From Pseudomonas proteolytica (GTDB lineage Bacteria; Pseudomonadota; Gammaproteobacteria; Pseudomonadales; Pseudomonadaceae): a stretch of 64,000 nucleotides of DNA. Positions 7,599 through 16,233 of the stretch are shown here, one piece after another. Every line of letters starts with the position of its first letter. Positions within the stretch are counted from its first letter, which is position 1. The stretch is from assembly GCF_007858275.1 (NCBI RefSeq), contig NZ_VFEV01000020.1, positions 50,396 to 114,395 of the forward strand, in the 5' to 3' direction. The notes beneath the pieces are model-generated. The model had not been told where the DNA came from, ran no database searches, and was given only the letters and a program-made list of their open reading frames with translations. A program made the translations under genes and the position numbers.

Positions 7599-10208
7599 TT
7601 AGGCTTGAACCACCGGAATGTTGGCACTTGCAGCGATTTTACGGAACTCGGCGATCTGGTCGAAGTTCAGGTAGCGGTAGACATCACTGGCCATGGTGTC
7701 CAGTTTGGCCGCGTAGCCCATGTACTCTTCGACGGTCGGCAGGCGACCCAGCGTGGAAGCGACTGCCGCCAGCTCAGCCGAGGCCAGGTAGACGTTCGCG
7801 CCATCACCCAGACGGTTCGGGAAGTTACGGGTCGAAGTCGACACTACGGTGGAGTTCGGCTCTACACGTGCCTGGTTACCCATGCACAGCGAGCAGCCCG
7901 GCATTTCCATGCGCGCGCCAGCCTTGCCGTAGATGCCGTAGTAGCCTTCTTCGGTCAGTTGGTGAGCGTCCATCTTGGTCGGCGGCGACAGCCACAGACG
8001 GGTTGGCAGCTGGCCCTTGACCTGCTCCAGCAACTTACCGGCAGCGCGGAAGTGACCGATGTTGGTCATGCACGAACCGATGAACACTTCGTCGATCTTC
8101 TCGCCAGCAACGCTGGACAGCAGACGGGCGTCATCCGGGTCGTTCGGCGCGCAGAGGATTGGCTCGTTGATTTCGGCCAGGTCGATCTCGATGACTTCGG
8201 CGTATTCGGCGTCGGCATCGGCTTCCATCAGCTCAGGGTTGGCAACCCAGGCTTCCATCGCTTGGGCACGACGTTCCAGGGTACGCGCATCACCGTAGCC
8301 TTCACCGATCATCCAGCGCAGCAGGGTGATGTTGGAGTTCAGGTACTCGGTGACGGAGTCTTTCGACAGCTTGATGGTGCAACCGGCAGCCGAACGTTCG
8401 GCCGAGGCGTCGGACAGCTCGAAAGCCTGCTCCAGCGTCAGGTCGTTCAGGCCTTCGATTTCCAGGATGCGACCAGAGAAGGCGTTTTTCTTGCCTTTTT
8501 TCTCAACGGTCAGCAGGCCGGACTGGATCGCGTAGTAAGGAATGGCATGAACCAGGTCACGCAGGGTGATGCCAGGTTTCATTTTGCCTTTGAAGCGCAC
8601 CAGGATCGATTCCGGCATGTCCAGTGGCATTACGCCAGTGGCTGCGGCGAACGCGACCAGGCCAGAACCGGCCGGGAACGAGATGCCCATCGGGAAACGG
8701 GTGTGGGAGTCACCACCGGTACCTACGGTGTCCGGCAGCAGCATGCGGTTCAGCCAGCTGTGGATGATGCCGTCGCCTGGACGCAGCGATACACCGCCAC
8801 GGGTCATGATGAAGTCAGGCAGGGTGTGGTGGGTGGTCACGTCGATCGGCTTTGGATAGGCCGCGGTGTGGCAGAAGGACTGCATCACCAGATCGGTGGA
8901 GAAGCCCAGGCACGCCAGGTCTTTGAGTTCGTCACGGGTCATAGGACCGGTGGTGTCCTGGGAACCGACGGTGGTCATCTTCGGTTCGCAGTACGTACCT
9001 GGACGAACGCCTTTGCCTTCTGGCAGGCCACAGGCCTTGCCGACCATCTTCTGGGCCAGGGTGAAACCCTTGCCAGTGTCGACAGGTGCTTCAGGCAGCT
9101 TGAACAGGTCGGTAGGGCCCAGGCCCAGCTCGGCGCGGGCCTTGTCGGTCAGGCCACGGCCGATGATCAGTGGGATACGGCCGCCGGCACGTACTTCGTC
9201 CAACAGGACCGGGGTCTTCATTTCGAAGGTGGTCAGGACTTCATCGGTGCCGTGTTTGCAGACTTTGCCAGCATGCGGGTACAGGTCGATCACGTCGCCC
9301 ATGTGCATGTTGGTAACGTCGAATTCGATTGGCAGTGCGCCAGCATCTTCCATGGTGTTGTAGAAGATTGGAGCGATCTTGCTGCCGAAGCAGAAGCCGC
9401 CAGCGCGCTTGTTAGGCACGTAGGGAACGTCGTCGCCGAAGAACCACAGTACCGAGTTGGTTGCCGACTTACGGGACGAACCGGTACCGACTACGTCACC
9501 GACGTAGGCGATCGGGAAGCCCTGGCCGCGCATTTCTTCGATCTGCTTCATCGGGCCGGTCTTGCCTTGCTCGTCCGGCACGATGCCTTCACGGGCCATT
9601 TTCAGCATGGCCAGGGCGTGCAGCGGGATGTCAGGACGGGACCAGGCATCGGGAGCAGGGGACAGGTCGTCGGTGTTGGTTTCGCCAGTGACCTTGAATA
9701 CACGCAGGCTGATCTTGTCGGCCAGGGTCGGGCGGTTCTTGAACCACTCGCCGTCGGCCCAGGACTGGATCACTTCCTTGGCGTGCTGGTTGCCGTTCTT
9801 GGCTTTTTCCGCGACGTCGTGGAAAGCATCGAACATCAGCAGGGTGTGCTTGAGCTGGGCAGCTGCAACGGCGGCCAGTTCGGCGTCGTCCAACAGCTCG
9901 ACCAGGGTCACGATGTTGTAGCCGCCTTGCATGGTGCCGAGCAGTTCAACAGCGCGCTTTTTGTCGATCAGGGGAGAAGAAACTTCGCCCTTGGCCAGGG
10001 CAGACAGGAAACCGGCCTTGACGTAGGCAGCTTCGTCAACGCCTGGTGGAATGCGGTTGGTGATCAGGTCAACGAGGAACTCTTCTTCGCCAGCCGGGGG
10101 ATTTTTCAGCAGCTCGACCAGGCCTGCGGTTTGTTCGGCGTTTAGCGGCTGGGGAACGATACCCAGGGCTGCACGCTCTTCGATATGTTTGCGGTAGGCT
10201 TCAAGCAC
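7599..10208 (-). CDS. acnB: Aconitate hydratase B (bifunctional aconitase/2-methylisocitrate dehydratase)
   Basis: An 869-residue TCA-cycle enzyme isomerising citrate and isocitrate on a [4Fe-4S] cluster, in the cytoplasm. It follows E. coli AcnB throughout, with an N-terminal HEAT-like domain (LNAEQTAGLVELLKNPPAGEEEF), the swivel domain and the catalytic core. Cluster cysteines are visible in IGSCMTNIGHF and in CSLCMGNQ. The start is the GTG of VLEAYRKHIEER, matching the family N-terminus; GAGGGT lies upstream, while the longer frame adds an unsupported leader. It has a long structured leader (10,320-10,454) and its own terminator. Confidence 0.97.
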   Translation of the reverse strand: MLEAYRKHIEERAALGIVPQPLNAEQTAGLVELLKNPPAGEEEFLVDLITNRIPPGVDEAAYVKAGFLSALAKGEVSSPLIDKKRAVELLGTMQGGYNIVTLVELLDDAELAAVAAAQLKHTLLMFDAFHDVAEKAKNGNQHAKEVIQSWADGEWFKNRPTLADKISLRVFKVTGETNTDDLSPAPDAWSRPDIPLHALAMLKMAREGIVPDEQGKTGPMKQIEEMRGQGFPIAYVGDVVGTGSSRKSATNSVLWFFGDDVPYVPNKRAGGFCFGSKIAPIFYNTMEDAGALPIEFDVTNMHMGDVIDLYPHAGKVCKHGTDEVLTTFEMKTPVLLDEVRAGGRIPLIIGRGLTDKARAELGLGPTDLFKLPEAPVDTGKGFTLAQKMVGKACGLPEGKGVRPGTYCEPKMTTVGSQDTTGPMTRDELKDLACLGFSTDLVMQSFCHTAAYPKPIDVTTHHTLPDFIMTRGGVSLRPGDGIIHSWLNRMLLPDTVGTGGDSHTRFPMGISFPAGSGLVAFAAATGVMPLDMPESILVRFKGKMKPGITLRDLVHAIPYYAIQSGLLTVEKKGKKNAFSGRILEIEGLNDLTLEQAFELSDASAERSAAGCTIKLSKDSVTEYLNSNITLLRWMIGEGYGDARTLERRAQAMEAWVANPELMEADADAEYAEVIEIDLAEINEPILCAPNDPDDARLLSSVAGEKIDEVFIGSCMTNIGHFRAAGKLLEQVKGQLPTRLWLSPPTKMDAHQLTEEGYYGIYGKAGARMEMPGCSLCMGNQARVEPNSTVVSTSTRNFPNRLGDGANVYLASAELAAVASTLGRLPTVEEYMGYAAKLDTMASDVYRYLNFDQIAEFRKIAASANIPVVQA

Positions 10209-10319
10209 AGTTATTACCCTCATCAGTGGTCCCACGGGACGCTCATCCAGACATGCACGGCACGCATGCGCTCGAGGGCTTTTTGGGCCGTAGAGCCAGC
10301 GCTGCCGGCATTTCTCACA

Positions 10320-10454
10320 GAAGCTGCTTTCAAAGTTTTACGCCTGCAGAACGGAGCTGATGAGGGTTGGTGCTGGTTATTTAAAGGTTAAACAACCAGC
10401 GCCAACACCGTTCTGAAGGAACGACTGTGCTCGTGACGCTTTGAAAACAGCTTC
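10320..10454. promoter_or_regulatory. Long imperfect palindrome in the acnB leader
   Basis: Three nested arm pairs fold the 135-bp segment into one hairpin. They are 10320-10335 with 10439-10454 (15/16), 10347-10354 with 10408-10415 (8/8) and 10366-10378 with 10394-10406 (12/13). A -10-like TAGAAT lies just upstream on the acnB strand, so the structure probably sits in the acnB 5' untranslated RNA. No T-run follows, so it is not an ordinary terminator. Confidence 0.7.
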
Positions 10455-10488
10455 CAACGGATTATTTGGCGCCTTACAAGGCCGGATG

Positions 10489-10519
10489 ATTCTACGGCAA
10501 AAATTTTCTAAAGGTAAGT
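10489..10519 (-). promoter_or_regulatory. Candidate acnB promoter
   Basis: On the minus strand a -10-like TAGAAT (10494 to 10489) is preceded at 18 bp by CTTACC, a weak -35. It would give an acnB leader of about 270 nt including the long palindrome. This is based on consensus matching only. Confidence 0.35.
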
Positions 10520-10603
10520 TGCCGCAGCAAGTTTGCAGGGTGATGAACCTTAGACAAAGGGCTAACATGGGCCACTGTTTCGCTGATTTGTGCGCTGCCA
10601 CCC

Positions 10604-11074
10604 ATGTCCAACCAAACCATCAAGACCCCTTGCATCGGCCTGTGCTCCACGGTTTACGGCGATCTCGTGTGCCGGGGCTGCAAGCGTTTCCACCACGAAG
10701 TGATCCAGTGGAACGGCTACGGCGAGGAAGAAAAACGTGCCGTATGGCTGCGGCTTGAGCAACTGCTGGTGCAGGTGATGGCGGGCAAACTGGAGGTTTT
10801 CGATCCCAAGCAGCTGCGTTGGCAGTTGGAGCAGCGCAAAATCCGCTTTGTGCCGCACCAATCCGAATACTGCTGGGCTTACCAGTTGATCGCCCGGGGC
10901 GCGCGGGTGATCAACAACCTGGAAGCCTATGGGATGGTGCTGATGCCGGAGTTTCGCGACTGGAACCTGCCGGAACTGCGCGATGCCATTGATCGGGAAT
11001 TTTTTATCCTGTCCGAGGCGCATTACCAGCGCTACATCGCCCCTGGGTTCCTCAAGGATGCACTTTCTGGCTGA
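10604..11074 (+). CDS. DUF1289 domain-containing protein
   Basis: A 156-residue soluble protein. The N-terminal 50 residues show the DUF1289 pattern TPCIGLCSTVYGDLVCRGCKR followed by EVIQW, with four conserved cysteines that could bind a metal. The rest is a longer charged C-terminal extension without a recognised motif. It is divergent from acnB and followed by a REPIN. Its function is not known. Confidence 0.85.
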   Translation: MSNQTIKTPCIGLCSTVYGDLVCRGCKRFHHEVIQWNGYGEEEKRAVWLRLEQLLVQVMAGKLEVFDPKQLRWQLEQRKIRFVPHQSEYCWAYQLIARGARVINNLEAYGMVLMPEFRDWNLPELRDAIDREFFILSEAHYQRYIAPGFLKDALSG

Positions 11075-11090
11075 CGATACCGATCAAAAT

Positions 11091-11193
11091 GTGGGAGCGG
11101 GCTTGCCCGCGATGGCGCCCGTTCAGGCAGAGATGTATCAGATGACCCACCGCCATCGCAGCGGTGCGGCGATCCGACAAGCCAGCCCCTACA
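11091..11193. repeat. REPIN
   Basis: It starts with TGTGGGAGCGGGCTTGCCCG and ends with a diverged inverted partner (CAAGCCAGCCCCTACA). It lies between the convergent DUF1289 and universal stress protein genes. Confidence 0.8.
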
Positions 11194-11222
11194 ATTGATT
11201 TTCATTGGCCGAGGGATGGGTA

Positions 11223-12086
11223 TCAGCGCTTGTTGGCCGGTTTCTCCAGGTGATCGATGATGCTCTGGGGGTTGAGTACCAGCACATCGCTCTCCAGCGC
11301 ATCCAGCACCACTTCCGCCGTGTTGCCGATCAGCGCCCCGGAAATCCCGGTACGCGCCACGGTGCCAATGATTGTGACCGCCGCGCGCAATTTATGGGCG
11401 GCATGGGGAATCAGTACATCGGCCGGGCCTTCTTCGATATGCATGTGGCTGTCGTCGATGTCGAATTTGGCCTGGAACGCCTTGCACTGCTCGCGATAGC
11501 GGGCTTCGATGGTTTCTTTGAGTTGGAACACCGGATCAGCGGCCGACAGCATGGGCGACGGATGGGCGCTGATCACATGCAATTGGCCCTTGGCCAGGCT
11601 GGCAATGTCAAAACCATGATCGACAATGGCGGCGTGCAGGGCGTTATGCTCGTTGTCTTCGTTGCCCACGTCGACGGCCGCCAGGATCACCCCGTCGGTC
11701 CACGGGGTCGCGGTCTTGACCAACAGCACTGCCGCCGGGCACAAGCGCAGCAGCTTCCAGTCATCCGGCGTCAGCAGGGCCCTTTTCAACGGGCTGTCGG
11801 GGTAGTGCTGCTTGATCACCAGTGCACACCCTTCGGCTTGCTGCACGGCGATGATGGTTTCGTGCCGATTGTTGTTCCAGGCCTGCTCGGTGCTGACGCT
11901 GTAGCCGTCTGCCAACAGTTGTTCCTTCAGCAGGCTCAACAATGCCGAATGCTCATGTTTTTTATCGCATACCAGCAAATGCAGGTGTGCGCCGGTCGCC
12001 TTGGCGACCAGCTTGGCGCGCTTGAGGGCCAGGCTCTCCGAGTGTTCGGGCTCGATGATCACGAGGATTCTGCCAATATCGTTCAT
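11223..12086 (-). CDS. Universal stress protein with two Usp domains (UspE-like)
   Basis: A 287-residue cytoplasmic protein made of two tandem Usp folds. The first begins RILVIIEPEHSESLALKRAKLVAKATGAHLHLLVCD. The second ends with the nucleotide-loop-like GTVARTGISGALIGNTAEVVLDALESDVLVLNP, where G-x-x-G and GNTAE resemble ATP-binding Usp members. The start is the ATG of MNDIGRILVI, with GGAGAT upstream. A perfect ANR box and a TATAGT -10 precede it, so induction under oxygen limitation is expected, as known for several Pseudomonas usp genes. Confidence 0.88.
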   Translation of the reverse strand: MNDIGRILVIIEPEHSESLALKRAKLVAKATGAHLHLLVCDKKHEHSALLSLLKEQLLADGYSVSTEQAWNNNRHETIIAVQQAEGCALVIKQHYPDSPLKRALLTPDDWKLLRLCPAAVLLVKTATPWTDGVILAAVDVGNEDNEHNALHAAIVDHGFDIASLAKGQLHVISAHPSPMLSAADPVFQLKETIEARYREQCKAFQAKFDIDDSHMHIEEGPADVLIPHAAHKLRAAVTIIGTVARTGISGALIGNTAEVVLDALESDVLVLNPQSIIDHLEKPANKR

Positions 12087-12127
12087 GAGCGGGATCTCCA
12101 AGGGTGGAAAGGACAGGACTTGGAACA

Positions 12128-12170
12128 ACTATAGTTGTTGCCCGCCGTAGGGCATGTTGATGCACATCAA
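12128..12170 (-). promoter_or_regulatory. ANR/FNR-type promoter of the universal stress gene
   Basis: The perfect dyad TTGATGCACATCAA (12157-12170) is centred about 41-42 bp before the start predicted from the -10 box TATAGT (minus strand, 12133 to 12128). That is class II activator geometry. The gene starts at 12086. The divergent miaE start is at 12244, so an effect on miaE is possible but less well placed. Confidence 0.85.
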
Positions 12171-12243
12171 GGCCCGTGACTGGTGGTCTGCAGCGGGGTC
12201 GGTATAATCGGCGGCCTTTTGTGATCCTTTGCCCGTGAGCCCG

Positions 12244-12846
12244 ATGAACCTGCCCGAAATCCATGAATTCCTCGGTTGCCGCACCCCCGATGCCTGGGTC
12301 CAGGCCGCACTGGCCGACCAGGAAACCCTGCTGATCGACCACAAGAACTGCGAGTTCAAGGCCGCCAGCACCGCCCTGAGCCTGATTGCCAAGTACCACT
12401 CCCATGTCGACCTGATCAACATGATGTCGCGCCTGGCCCGCGAAGAACTGGTGCACCATGAGCAAGTCATGCGCCTGATGAAAAAGCGCAAGATCGAGCT
12501 GCGCCAGTTGCATGCCAGCCGCTATGCCTCGGGTCTACGCAAGGTGGTGCGCAGTCACGAACCGGTCAAGCTGGTGGACACCCTGGTGGTAGGCGCTTTT
12601 ATCGAAGCGCGCAGTTGCGAGCGTTTCGAAGCACTGGTGCCACATTTGGACGAAGAACTCGGCAAGTTCTACTTTGGCCTGCTGAAAAGCGAGGCGCGGC
12701 ATTTTCAGGGTTATCTGAAGCTGGCTTATCAGTATGGTGATGCCAAGGACGTTGCCCAGGTGATCGAGCGGGTCCGCGCCGCCGAGCAGGAACTGATCGA
12801 ATCGCCGGACGTCGAGTTCCGTTTCCACAGCGGCGTACCGGCCTGA
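12244..12846 (+). CDS. miaE: tRNA-(ms2io6A)-hydroxylase MiaE
   Basis: A 200-residue diiron enzyme that hydroxylates the isopentenyl group of ms2i6A37 in tRNA using O2. It matches MiaE along its length: MNLPEIHEFLGCRTPDAWV, DHKNCEFKAASTALSL, the first ExxH (REELVHHEQV), and EARSCERFEALVPH with SEARHFQGYLKLA supplying the second iron ligands. I chose ATG 12244 over the TTG at 12229 because it matches the usual N-terminus. It is divergent from the usp gene. Confidence 0.93.
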   Translation: MNLPEIHEFLGCRTPDAWVQAALADQETLLIDHKNCEFKAASTALSLIAKYHSHVDLINMMSRLAREELVHHEQVMRLMKKRKIELRQLHASRYASGLRKVVRSHEPVKLVDTLVVGAFIEARSCERFEALVPHLDEELGKFYFGLLKSEARHFQGYLKLAYQYGDAKDVAQVIERVRAAEQELIESPDVEFRFHSGVPA

Positions 12847-12932
12847 TCGTGAAAGACTGCGGGCTATTTGTAAAAAACTCTTAAAAACATGAAGTTTGCG
12901 TCGAAGCCCCGCAGTAAGGGGCTCTGCATGCG

Positions 12933-12960
12933 CTTGTGGAGCGCGGTTGCCCACTATAAT
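12933..12960 (+). promoter_or_regulatory. Promoter of the two-component genes
   Basis: A consensus -10 TATAAT (12955-12960) is preceded by CTTGTG about 16 bp upstream. It lies 35 bp before the response regulator ATG. Confidence 0.6.
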
Positions 12961-12995
12961 GCGCGCACTTCAATCGGCGCGCGCAGTGGAAACTT

Positions 12996-13703
12996 ATGGA
13001 AAACTTGGGTCTGGGCAAGGTCTTGCTCGTTGAGGACGATGAGAAGCTGGCAGGGCTGATCGAGCATTTCCTGGCACAGCATGGCTTTGACGTGCGCGTG
13101 GTGCACCGGGGCGATGAAGCCTTGGCGGCGTTCCTGGCCTTCAAGCCGAAGATCGTCGTGCTCGACCTGATGCTGCCGGGCCAGAGTGGCCTGCATGTGT
13201 GCCGCGAGATCCGCAATGTGTCCGACACACCCATCGTGATCCTCACCGCCAAGGAGGATGACCTGGACCATATCCTCGGCCTGGAATCCGGCGCCGATGA
13301 CTACGTGATCAAACCGATCAAGCCGCCGGTACTGCTGGCACGCCTCCGCGCCTTGCAGCGCCGTCATCTGCCGGAGCCGACGGTGCGCGGCTCGCTGGCG
13401 TTCGGCCAACTGGCGATTGACCGCAGTTGCCGGGGCGTGAGCCTGGGTGATGAGAAGATCGACCTGACCACCATGGAGTTCGAGCTGCTGTGGTTGCTGG
13501 CCAGCAGTGCGGGGAAGATCCTCTCGCGCGACGATATCCTTAACCGTATGCGCGGGATTGCCTTTGATGGGCTCAACCGCAGTGTTGATGTGTATATCAG
13601 CAAGCTGCGCAGCAAACTCAACGACAACCCCCGAGAACCCGTGTGCATCAAGACCATCTGGGGCAAGGGCTATTTGTTCAATCCGTTTGCCTGGGAGGTC
13701 TAG
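12996..13703 (+). CDS. OmpR-family response regulator, RstA-like
   Basis: A 235-residue regulator. The receiver domain has the acidic pocket E13/D14/D15, phospho-acceptor D57 (VVLDLMLPG) and the conserved Lys in VIKPIKPP. The C-terminal winged helix ends KTIWGKGYLFNPFAW. The kinase gene follows 4 nt after its stop and is clearly RstB-like, so the pair is probably the Pseudomonas counterpart of RstA/RstB. The regulon cannot be read from here. Confidence 0.9.
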   Translation: MENLGLGKVLLVEDDEKLAGLIEHFLAQHGFDVRVVHRGDEALAAFLAFKPKIVVLDLMLPGQSGLHVCREIRNVSDTPIVILTAKEDDLDHILGLESGADDYVIKPIKPPVLLARLRALQRRHLPEPTVRGSLAFGQLAIDRSCRGVSLGDEKIDLTTMEFELLWLLASSAGKILSRDDILNRMRGIAFDGLNRSVDVYISKLRSKLNDNPREPVCIKTIWGKGYLFNPFAWEV

Positions 13704-13707
13704 CCAG

Positions 13708-14991
13708 ATGCTGCGCCTGTTTCTGCGCCTGTACATCATCCTGGCCCTGGGGTTGGCGGGGGCGATCTGGCTGGTGAACTACACCTTCGACGAATTGCTG
13801 CCCGAAGCCAACGAAACCTACAACCGTGAAGCCATGCGCGGCCCGGCCTACGGCCTGGTGGAGCAGTTGCGCCCGTTGCCGCCCGGCCCGGCCCGCGAGG
13901 CGCGGCTGGCCGAGCTGCAAAAGCACTATGGCTTGCGCCTGGGGTTTATTGACCGCGACGCAGCCGGCCTTGACCCCCGGGAGCAACAGTTGCTGGCTGA
14001 TGGCAAGTTGGTGGTGCGCGGCGATTTCATGGAGTTCATCACTGAAATCGACGGCGGCGCGCAGTTGCTTGAGGTCAAGCTGCCGGTGGAGCCACGCTGG
14101 CTGTATCTGTGGGCCTACAGCTTGTTGGGCTTGTGCCTGGCCATCGTCCTGTATTTCTGGGTGCGCCCGCACTGGCGTGACCTTGAGCACATCCGCCTGG
14201 CGGCCCAGCGTTTTGGTGACAATGACCTGGGCTCGCGCATCCTGTTGCCGCGTCGCTCCACCGTGCGTGAGTTGGCCGGGCACTTCAACCAGATGGCCGA
14301 GCGCATCGAGCATTTGATCGCCAACCAGCGTGAGCTGACCAACGCGGTGTCCCATGAATTGCGCACACCGATTGCGCGCTTGTCGTTTGAGCTCGATCAA
14401 CTCAAGCAGGAAGCGGACCCGCGCCAGAGCCGCGCGCTGATCGGCGACATGTACGCCGACCTTGGCGAGCTGGAAGACATGGTTTCCGAGCTGTTGACCT
14501 ACGCCAGCCTGGAGCGTGGTGCCACCCAAGTCACCCGCGAGAACATCGAGGCCCAAAGCTGGCTCGACAGTGTGATCGGCAGCGTCGCCCTGGAAGCGGA
14601 AGCGGAAGGCGTGCAGTTGTCACTGCGTACCTGTGAAGTGGAGTTCATCCAGATCGAGCCACGGTTTATGGCGCGCGCCGTGATCAACCTGCTGCGCAAT
14701 GCCATTCGTTACGCCGAGCATCGGGTGGAGGTGTCGTTGGTCAAATTCGGCAGCGGCTATGAGGTACGCGTCTGCGATGACGGCCCCGGCGTACCCGAGG
14801 ACGGCCGCGAGAGAATCTTCCAGCCGTTTACGCGCCTGGACGCCAGCCGCGACCGCCGCACCGGCGGCTTTGGCCTGGGCCTGGCGTTGGTCCAGCGGGT
14901 CAGCCAGTGGCATGGCGGGCAGGTGCAGGTGCTTGACTCGCAGTGGGGCGGGGCGTCGTTTCGCATGACTTGGGCCTACGCCGATCTGTAG
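13708..14991 (+). CDS. Sensor histidine kinase, RstB-like
   Basis: A 427-residue inner-membrane kinase. It has a TM segment (~5-25), a periplasmic domain (~26-130), a second TM (~131-150), then the RstB-like WVRPHWRDLEHIRLAAQRFGDNDL of the HAMP linker. The H-box is VSHELRTPIARL (H216). The N-box INLLRNAIRYAE, G1 DDGPGVPEDGRERIF, F-box QPFTRLDASRDRRTGGFG and G2 GLGLAL are intact, so it should be active. It starts 4 nt after the regulator stop. Confidence 0.92.
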   Translation: MLRLFLRLYIILALGLAGAIWLVNYTFDELLPEANETYNREAMRGPAYGLVEQLRPLPPGPAREARLAELQKHYGLRLGFIDRDAAGLDPREQQLLADGKLVVRGDFMEFITEIDGGAQLLEVKLPVEPRWLYLWAYSLLGLCLAIVLYFWVRPHWRDLEHIRLAAQRFGDNDLGSRILLPRRSTVRELAGHFNQMAERIEHLIANQRELTNAVSHELRTPIARLSFELDQLKQEADPRQSRALIGDMYADLGELEDMVSELLTYASLERGATQVTRENIEAQSWLDSVIGSVALEAEAEGVQLSLRTCEVEFIQIEPRFMARAVINLLRNAIRYAEHRVEVSLVKFGSGYEVRVCDDGPGVPEDGRERIFQPFTRLDASRDRRTGGFGLGLALVQRVSQWHGGQVQVLDSQWGGASFRMTWAYADL

Positions 14992-15004
14992 ATGCCGACC
15001 GGCC

Positions 15005-15195
15005 GATTGTGGCAAACGGGCTGTTGTGGCGAGCGGGCTGTTGTGGCGAGCGGGCTTGCCCCGCGCTGGGCTGCGGAGCAGCCCCAATAAGTCCGCCGCG
15101 TTTCTTCAGATATACGGCGGTGGCTGGGTTTGGGGCTGCTCCGCAGCCCAGCGCGGGCGATGCGGCGTTCCGACAAGCCCGCTCGCCACAACTGC
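15005..15195. repeat. REPIN with duplicated first arm
   Basis: The short sequence GGCTGTTGTGGCGAGCGGGC occurs twice in a row (around 15018 and 15036), followed by TTGCCCCGCGCTGGGCTGCG, a spacer, and the inverted arm ending AAGCCCGCTCGCCACAAC. It lies between the convergent kinase and mipA-like genes. Confidence 0.85.
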
Positions 15196-15220
15196 GCACT
15201 CTCCCCAGCCATCCGCTCCG

Positions 15221-16012
15221 TCAAAAGGTGTAGTTCAGCACGCCCATCACCGAAGTCTGCATCCTGCGCTCCACAATCGGGCTTTTACCCGCATCACCCG
15301 ACAAGTACTGCACATCCAGCAAGGTCGAGAATGTGGTGTGCTCGCCAAGGGGCACGCTCCAATCGAGGTTCAGCCCCCGGCTGACCATCCCACCCTTGGC
15401 GTCATACGCGCGAAAGCGGCTGCGCTGGGCTTGGCCGCTGGTCACGCCATACCACGTCTGTACATAGTTGCTATCGCCAAAGCGGCTGTTGAGGCTGGCG
15501 TCTACCGTGCCGTAGTCGCCGTCATACAGGTTGGTGCCGATGCTCAACTCCAATGAGGTGAAGGCCTTGCCGCTGTCTTTTTTATCGTCTTGCTCCAAGG
15601 CATGTTCCAGGGTCGCGCCCAGGATCGCGCTGCCCAGGGTATAGCTGGCACTCACCCCAAACTGTGGCCGCGACTTGATGTCGCCCATGCCCTTGAGCCG
15701 GTCGGAACCCAGGTGGGTGCTTTTCTTCTGGTCCTTGCGCGCGGTGCTGGCGCCGACATAGGCGCTGAAGCTCAGTTGGTCATCTTCATAACCCCAGCCC
15801 AGCCCCCTGTTGGTATCGAGAAAAATCCCCCATGGGCTGATGACGTTTACGCCCAGCAGGGGCGCGGTCATCCGTTCATTGCTGCCGCTGTAGCGCGGCA
15901 GGTTGGCCGCCCCGGCTTGCAGGCTGTATTGCCAGTCGGTGGCGACTGACAGTTGGGTGCAGGTGAGCAGGCACACAGAGGTGGCAGCGAGGTAGATCGT
16001 TCTTGAACGCAT
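15221..16012 (-). CDS. MipA/OmpV family outer membrane protein
   Basis: A 263-residue protein with a signal peptide (about residues 1-25) and a beta-barrel-like mature part ending in aromatic VLNYTF, as outer-membrane proteins do. Internal sequence such as YSGSNERMTAPLLGVNVISPWGIFLDTNRGLGWGY fits the MipA/OmpV family. I start at ATG 16012 (MRSRTIYL), with GAAGG upstream; the frame runs 57 codons further but that part overlaps the nos promoter. It is divergent from nosR. A role in the envelope or with a porin-like function is likely; involvement in denitrification is unproven. Confidence 0.85.
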   Translation of the reverse strand: MRSRTIYLAATSVCLLTCTQLSVATDWQYSLQAGAANLPRYSGSNERMTAPLLGVNVISPWGIFLDTNRGLGWGYEDDQLSFSAYVGASTARKDQKKSTHLGSDRLKGMGDIKSRPQFGVSASYTLGSAILGATLEHALEQDDKKDSGKAFTSLELSIGTNLYDGDYGTVDASLNSRFGDSNYVQTWYGVTSGQAQRSRFRAYDAKGGMVSRGLNLDWSVPLGEHTTFSTLLDVQYLSGDAGKSPIVERRMQTSVMGVLNYTF

Positions 16013-16154
16013 GATGGCCTTCGTCGTTCCATGGGAGGCTCGAATCCTAGGGACGGCGTGGGCAGGGGTCTTTGACAGCTTTGTCGGGAAACTGTCAAAG
16101 ACTGTTAAGCCGGGGCTGCCTGCCCAGCGCCCAAACGCCGCACCGCCCCCAGAC

Positions 16155-16197
16155 TTGATTTCAATCAAGGGCTCACTGGCCACCTGCCACCTACCAT
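16155..16197 (+). promoter_or_regulatory. DNR/ANR-dependent promoter of the nos cluster
   Basis: The perfect dyad TTGATTTCAATCAA (16155-16168) is followed by a -10-like TACCAT (16192-16197), placing the box near -41.5. Pseudomonas nos genes are known to be switched on by DNR (NO) and ANR (low oxygen) through such boxes. The nosR start is at 16234. Confidence 0.9.
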
Positions 16198-16233
16198 CGG
16201 CTGCATATTCCGGCCGTTGAAGTCAGTGAGCCC

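Noticed and set aside
7605..10145. 846-aa open frame on the plus strand
   Set aside because: It is the complement of acnB, opened by GC-rich codon bias; the product has no family resemblance and acnB is unambiguous.
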